Assembly: GCA_904420185.1 (NCBI GenBank)
Contig: CAJFUJ010000043.1
Coordinates: 1-44,486, forward strand
DNA: 44,486 bases
Source of the DNA: an uncultured Butyricicoccus sp.
GTDB taxonomy: Bacteria; Bacillota; Clostridia; Oscillospirales; Butyricicoccaceae
Direction: 5' to 3'
The translations under genes and the position numbers were made by a program. Below the pieces are notes generated by a model. The model was not told the DNA's origin, did no database searches, and saw only the letters and a list, made by a program, of their open reading frames with translations. Positions 41,499 through 44,486 of this stretch are shown here, piece by piece. How positions within the stretch are numbered: the stretch's first letter is position 1; each line of letters opens with the position of its first letter.

Positions 41499-41531
41499 TT
41501 GACAAAATCCCGCGGCTGGCCGCCCTATAAT
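41499..41531 (+). promoter_or_regulatory. spoIIG-type promoter with 21-bp spacer
   Basis: TTGACA (41499-41504) and TATAAT (41526-41531) are both perfect but 21 bp apart, as in the Spo0A-activated spoIIG promoter of Bacillus, which is known for a 22-bp gap. TGACAAA (41500-41506), one mismatch from the 0A box TGNCGAA, overlaps the -35. A second 0A-like heptamer, CGACGAA, is at 41412-41418. Confidence 0.7.
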
Positions 41532-41556
41532 GGAAAGCGGACAAAGGAGGGACAAC

Positions 41557-42408
41557 ATGCAGGTTGTTTATCTGGATGTACTCGCCGGGGTGAATCTGGC
41601 CATGGACTGCCTGCTGCTCAGCGGTACAGCGCGGCTGGCTGGGGTCTATCTCCCCAGGACGCGGCTGCTGCTCGGCGCCGGGGGTGGCGCGGCTTATGCT
41701 GTGTTCAGCTGCTTTTTCCCGGCCCTTTGCACCCTGCCGGCACAAGGCCTGGCCGGGCTGATTCTGGTGCGGTTGACCTTTGGCCCACGGCAGACAGCAG
41801 CACTCATCCGGCTGACGTTGCTGTTTTACTTATTATCCTGCGCATGTGCAGGTTGTGCACTCGCCCTTGGCCAAGTGCGCGGTATATCCTTTTTTGTGGG
41901 CAGTGGGTATTATGTCAACGTGCCCTTTCGCGTGGTGGCGTGCGCAGCGGCGCTCAGTTGGGCATTGGCCGGGCTGTTATTTCGCGGCCGTGCTGGAGAT
42001 GGCGTGCAAGGACGGCAGACCGCCCGTGTCCGGCTTGTCTTTGGTGGGCAAGCTGCCGATTTTACCCTATTGGTTGACAGCGGCAATGAGCTGTCTGACC
42101 CCCTCAGCGGCAAACCGGCGCTTGTCCTTGACCGCAGGGCCGCCGCACGGCTGCTACCGGTTGAGGCCGTCGTCCCGCTAGCCGGGTTGCGCGAAAACAA
42201 TGCACCCGCCATTTTGGCGGCGCTGCCCAATTTGTGCCGCACGCGGTTTCAGCTCCTTCCCTATCGGGCAGTGGGGCAGGAACACGGCTTATTGTTGGCT
42301 TTCCGCCCGGATTCTGCGCTGCGCGAGGGAAAACCTTGGCAGGGATTGGCGGCCATTTCGCCGGCACCTGTCGCGGATGGACGATATGAAGGCTTGATTG
42401 GACTTTGA
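41557..42408 (+). CDS. spoIIGA: Sigma-E processing peptidase SpoIIGA
   Basis: A 283-residue membrane aspartic protease that removes the pro-sequence of sigma-E after a signal from the forespore. The N-terminal half has about five helices ([40 protein letters not shown]). The C-terminal domain has the active-site motif [18 protein letters not shown] with Asp174, and IPYRAVGQ-type [23 protein letters not shown] 41557 follows AAAGGAGG. Immediately upstream of sigE, 14 bases apart, as in other spore formers, and behind a Spo0A-type promoter. Confidence 0.93.
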   Translation: MQVVYLDVLAGVNLAMDCLLLSGTARLAGVYLPRTRLLLGAGGGAAYAVFSCFFPALCTLPAQGLAGLILVRLTFGPRQTAALIRLTLLFYLLSCACAGCALALGQVRGISFFVGSGYYVNVPFRVVACAAALSWALAGLLFRGRAGDGVQGRQTARVRLVFGGQAADFTLLVDSGNELSDPLSGKPALVLDRRAAARLLPVEAVVPLAGLRENNAPAILAALPNLCRTRFQLLPYRAVGQEHGLLLAFRPDSALREGKPWQGLAAISPAPVADGRYEGLIGL

Positions 42409-42422
42409 AAGGAGAGGAACCC

Positions 42423-43127
42423 ATGCTTTTCCAGTGGCTCAACAAATGGCTCATACGGTTCGGGCTCATCCGCTCGGGCGGCGTGTACTTCATCGGAGGC
42501 GGAGAGGTGCTGCCGCCGCCCATGCAGCCGGAAGAGGAAGCTCAGGCCTTACAGGCTCTAGCGGCAGGCGAAGATTGGGCGCGCAATAAACTGATTGAGC
42601 ATAACCTACGGCTGGTGGTTTACATTGCACGCAAATTTGAAAACACCGGCGTAGGCGTGGAGGATTTGATTTCGATCGGTGCGATTGGTCTGATTAAGGC
42701 GGTGGGTACCTTTAAGCCGGACAAGAAAGTCAAGCTGGCGACCTACGCCTCCCGCTGTGTGGAAAACGAGATCCTCATGCACCTGCGCAAGATTGCCAAC
42801 CAGCGCGCCGAGGTATCATTCGACGAACCGCTCTCTTCGGACGGTGACGGCGGCGAACTCCTTCTTTCTGATATCTTGGGTACCGAACCGGACAGCGTCA
42901 TTCGACCCATTGAGGACGATGCCGACCGTGAGTTGCTACAGCGCGCGCTTTCACACCTGCCGCCGCGCGAAATGCATATCATCGCGCTGCGCTTCGGTCT
43001 CGGCGGCCGGGACAGCCTGACCCAAAAGGAGGTTGCCGACCAGCTCGGCATCTCACAATCGTACATCTCACGCTTGGAAAAACGCATCATTGCCCGCATG
43101 CGCAAGGATATTCTCAGCTGGGTCTGA
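42423..43127 (+). CDS. sigE: RNA polymerase sporulation sigma factor SigE
   Basis: A 234-residue sigma-70 family factor for mother-cell transcription. It retains the membrane-associating pro-sequence ([20 protein letters not shown]) and the conserved junction [13 protein letters not shown] where SpoIIGA cuts. Region 2 is intact ([55 protein letters not shown]), as are the [12 protein letters not shown] linker and region 4 HTH ([20 protein letters not shown] then LEKRII). AAAGGAGAGG precedes ATG 42423. sigG, its usual follower, is not here. Confidence 0.95.
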   Translation: MLFQWLNKWLIRFGLIRSGGVYFIGGGEVLPPPMQPEEEAQALQALAAGEDWARNKLIEHNLRLVVYIARKFENTGVGVEDLISIGAIGLIKAVGTFKPDKKVKLATYASRCVENEILMHLRKIANQRAEVSFDEPLSSDGDGGELLLSDILGTEPDSVIRPIEDDADRELLQRALSHLPPREMHIIALRFGLGGRDSLTQKEVADQLGISQSYISRLEKRIIARMRKDILSWV

Positions 43128-43228
43128 CCTGCACCGTTCTCGCATAGCCTTGGGTGCAACCTACATAAAACAAAATAAAATAAAATTTTTTCTTCGACAG
43201 AATCTGACACAATTCGCCACGCATCTGT

Positions 43229-43236
43229 GATACACT
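43229..43236 (+). promoter_or_regulatory. Possible promoter of the candidate structured RNA
   Basis: TGTGATACACT contains a -16 TGTG and a weak -10; an A/T-rich stretch (43170-43192) lies upstream, but CTGACA at 43204 is too far for a normal -35. Confidence 0.3.
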
Positions 43237-43239
43237 AAA

Positions 43240-43393
43240 CACAGGTCACAGGTGCAGGCTCTGTGGCCAGACACCGCCAAATTACATATTAAAGCTCTTT
43301 TATCGAACAGACCACTTCATTTGAGAGCTTTGTCAAATGCAAAATGCCTGCAACAAAAAAGGGAATCGCGTGAATGTACGCGGTTCCCCTTTT
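43240..43393 (+). ncRNA. Candidate structured small RNA (possibly 6S-like)
   Basis: The gap between sigE and rnpB holds nested complementary segments. TGCAGGC (43253-43259) pairs with GCCTGCA (43346-43352) as an outer stem. AAAGCTCT (43291-43298) pairs with AGAGCTTT (43324-43331) as an inner stem. Large unpaired strands lie between, and an intrinsic terminator ends it. Closing stem, central bubble and terminal arm in about 150 bases recall 6S RNA, but no sequence signature confirms that. Confidence 0.35.
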
Positions 43394-43395
43394 GT
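43353..43395. terminator. Bidirectional terminator between the candidate RNA and rnpB
   Basis: GGGAATCGCG and CGCGGTTCCC with loop TGAATGTA, a T run after it on the plus strand and TTTTTTG after it on the minus strand. Confidence 0.8.
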
Positions 43396-43405
43396 TATTT
43401 CAAAG

Positions 43406-43764
43406 CATGAGTAATCCTATAAGCCGGGTTCTGTATTTGGCGATCATCTATCTGGGACATACGTCGCCGTATGCCTCAAGCCGTCAGTCGGAGCGGACGG
43501 GCCGCCCATAGCCCCGGTCGACGTTGCTGCGGATAGAGTTTACAGACCCCCCATGTTACCATGGGGCGTGGTGAGCTCTTACCTCGCCTTTCCATCCTTA
43601 CCACATACTTTCCGCTGGGAGCGATATAGAAATGTGGCGGTATATTTCTGTTGCACTCGTCCTAGGGTCACCCCCGGCAGATGTTATCTGCTATCCTTGC
43701 CCTGTGCAGCCCGGACTTTCCTCATACCGGTCAAGCCGGTACGCGATCACCTGGATTACTCATG
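43406..43764 (-). ncRNA. rnpB: RNase P RNA
   Basis: Catalytic RNA of RNase P, which matures tRNA 5' ends. On the minus strand the ends CATGAGTAATCC and GGATTACTCATG pair as helix P1. The universal core GAGGAAAGTCCGGGC and GCACAGGGCAAGGATAG lie near the 5' end; the 3' part has the conserved ACAGAACCCGGCTTAT. Length (about 359 nt) fits. Its own promoter and terminator flank it. Reading frames drawn across it are meaningless. Confidence 0.96.
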
Positions 43765-43769
43765 GACTT

Positions 43770-43798
43770 ATTATAGCAAATTTCACCCTTGCCGTCAA
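43770..43798 (-). promoter_or_regulatory. rnpB promoter
   Basis: Minus strand TTGACG (43798-43793), 17 bp, TATAAT (43775-43770) with upstream TTTGC, six bases before the RNA 5' end. Confidence 0.85.
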
Positions 43799-43915
43799 AT
43801 TATTCTTAACGGCGCTCGATTGTTCACCCATATTCAGACGCACTCCACCCCTGGTTTTCTGTTGGACGAGGCAGGTCTCTCCGCAGTCTCCACAGAAAAT
43901 TTTTCTCAATTGTAC

Positions 43916-43945
43916 TTGACACTCCCTCGTAAGATATGATAGACT
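43916..43945 (+). promoter_or_regulatory. tRNA-Pro promoter
   Basis: TTGACA (43916-43921), 18 bp, TAGACT (43940-43945), 87 bases before the tRNA. Nothing else is seen between rnpB and the tRNA. Confidence 0.5.
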
Positions 43946-44032
43946 AAAATATAATTGTTAAGGTATGTTCGATATGCCGTCTAATTTGGAGAAATGCCGC
44001 TTTGCTGTTTTGGTTCTCTAATTAGAATTCAT

Positions 44033-44108
44033 CCGGGTGTAGCGCAGCTGGTAGCGCGCCTGCTTTGGGAGCAGGATGCCGCAGGTTCGAATCCTGTCAC
44101 TCGGACCA
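44033..44108 (+). tRNA. tRNA-Pro (anticodon TGG)
   Basis: Acceptor CCGGGTG pairs with CACTCGG (one G-T), then discriminator A and encoded CCA. Anticodon arm CCTGC-TTTGGGA-GCAGG gives TGG; T arm GCAGGTTCGAATCCTGT. 76 nucleotides. A recombinase remnant lies 120 bases downstream, consistent with this tRNA having served as an integration site. Confidence 0.95.
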
Positions 44109-44111
44109 AAC

Positions 44112-44148
44112 AAAACGCCTTGTATCGTGAAGATACAGGGCGTTTTTT
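44112..44148 (+). terminator. Terminator of tRNA-Pro
   Basis: AAACGCCTTGTATC and GATACAGGGCGTTT, then TTTGCC. Confidence 0.8.
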
Positions 44149-44227
44149 GCCTCTATATTCTAACAATTGCTGTCTAAAAGTTGCTTTTTTGAATTGCCGC
44201 AAACAGCAGTACCATTTAGAATACCAT

Positions 44228-44404
44228 TTACAGGCTGGAAACGGTGTTTATAAAGGCTTCCATGCGTTCGGCGCTTTCCCGTTTCATGGTTTCGGAAACA
44301 TGGGCGTAAACATCCAGTGTAAAAGCAGCGGTGTGGTGTCCAAGGTTTTGTTGGACGGTTTTTACATCGTCGCCTGATTGCAGCGCCGCCACTGCATAGC
44401 TATG
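44228..44404 (-). pseudogene. Tyrosine recombinase (Tn916-Int type), C-terminal remnant
   Basis: About 59 residues of the catalytic C-terminus: HSYAVAALQSGDDVKTVQ, then QNLGHHTAAFTLDVYAHV and SETMKRESAERMEAFINT. The His of LGHH and the nucleophile Tyr of DVYAHV are present. The preceding catalytic Arg motif (usually H-D-L-R before HSYA) is missing; upstream codons read LIIGYW and do not resemble an integrase. The gene is broken at about 44405, next to an inverted repeat. A stop at 44228-44230 ends it normally. Leftover of an element that probably used tRNA-Pro. Confidence 0.75.
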
Positions 44405-44414
44405 CCAATACCCT

Positions 44415-44476
44415 ATAATAAGGACAAGACGAGAAACCCCAGTAAAATCAAGGGCTTCCGGGCTTGTCCTTATTCT
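44415..44476. repeat. 14-bp inverted repeat at the integrase breakpoint
   Basis: ATAATAAGGACAAG (44415-44428) and CTTGTCCTTATTCT (44463-44476) are inverted with one mismatch, around a 34-base loop. CCAATA occurs on both sides (44405-44410 and 44481-44486). It could be the end structure of a second small element or a folded 3' end of a gene beyond the window. Confidence 0.5.
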
Positions 44477-44486
44477 TTTTCCAATA

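Noticed and set aside
43553-43939. 128-residue reading frame on the plus strand
   Set aside because: It runs antisense across rnpB, whose conserved core and P1 helix are unmistakable.
43994-44377. 127-codon frame including the tRNA
   Set aside because: It covers tRNA-Pro and its terminator and runs antisense to the integrase remnant.
1-44486. CRISPR arrays and long tandem repeats
   Set aside because: No regularly spaced direct repeats of 20-40 bases were seen anywhere in the window.

Overview
The window looks like a GC-rich (roughly 55-60% by eye) stretch of chromosome from an endospore-forming anaerobic member of the Clostridia, most plausibly an Oscillospirales-type gut bacterium. Pointers are an adjacent spoIIGA-sigE pair, RNase J, a YtrA-type GntR/ABC operon, a RACo-type corrinoid activase and many AAAGGAGG ribosome binding sites. 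Species cannot be read from the sequence.

Layout. The first 80 bases hold the 3' end of a serine recombinase abutting a decapitated XRE-type membrane regulator, so an integrative element ends here. Then come gldA, a YczE/YitT-like membrane protein, yebC, tRNA-Leu(TAA), a cysteine synthase homologue, a CapA lipoprotein, a BI-1 membrane protein, an alpha/beta hydrolase, a metallophosphoesterase and a polysaccharide deacetylase (1-10.6 kb). 11-14.6 kb is a GntR-ATPase-permease operon with a visible operator. 14.6-17.9 kb has ung, an RNHCP protein, a small orphan transcription unit and a DUF1846 protein.

17.9-31.1 kb is the accessory heart of the window: a corrinoid methyl-transfer locus. It contains a PocR-AraC regulator, a zinc UroD-fold methyltransferase (MtaA/CmuA type), a DUF1638 protein, a hydantoinase/oxoprolinase-like ASKHA protein, a RACo-like [2Fe-2S] activase and a cognate corrinoid protein. 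Three of its promoters carry the same 11-bp-spaced direct repeat RTGCAA-N5-GKGCAA, which ties separate transcripts into one regulon. No MttB- or MtaB-type substrate methyltransferase and no pterin-binding methyltransferase is present, so the UroD-fold enzymes may themselves be the substrate methyltransferases. A SAM methyltransferase/TetR pair with a shared operator sits inside the locus. Next to it is a second AraC-controlled unit: another UroD-fold protein plus a GPH-family transporter.

31-37 kb carries cell-envelope and housekeeping genes: a D,D-carboxypeptidase with KNG instead of KTG, DUF1294, a cation diffusion facilitator, pyrC, DUF4230 and a secreted 3D-domain protein with three WalR-box-like repeats. 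37-43 kb has RNase J, a two-component system, and spoIIGA-sigE behind a promoter with a 21-bp spacer and an 0A-like box. 43.1-44.5 kb has a candidate structured RNA, rnpB (minus strand), tRNA-Pro(TGG) and the truncated 3' part of a Tn916-type tyrosine recombinase. Both window edges therefore touch mobile-element boundaries.
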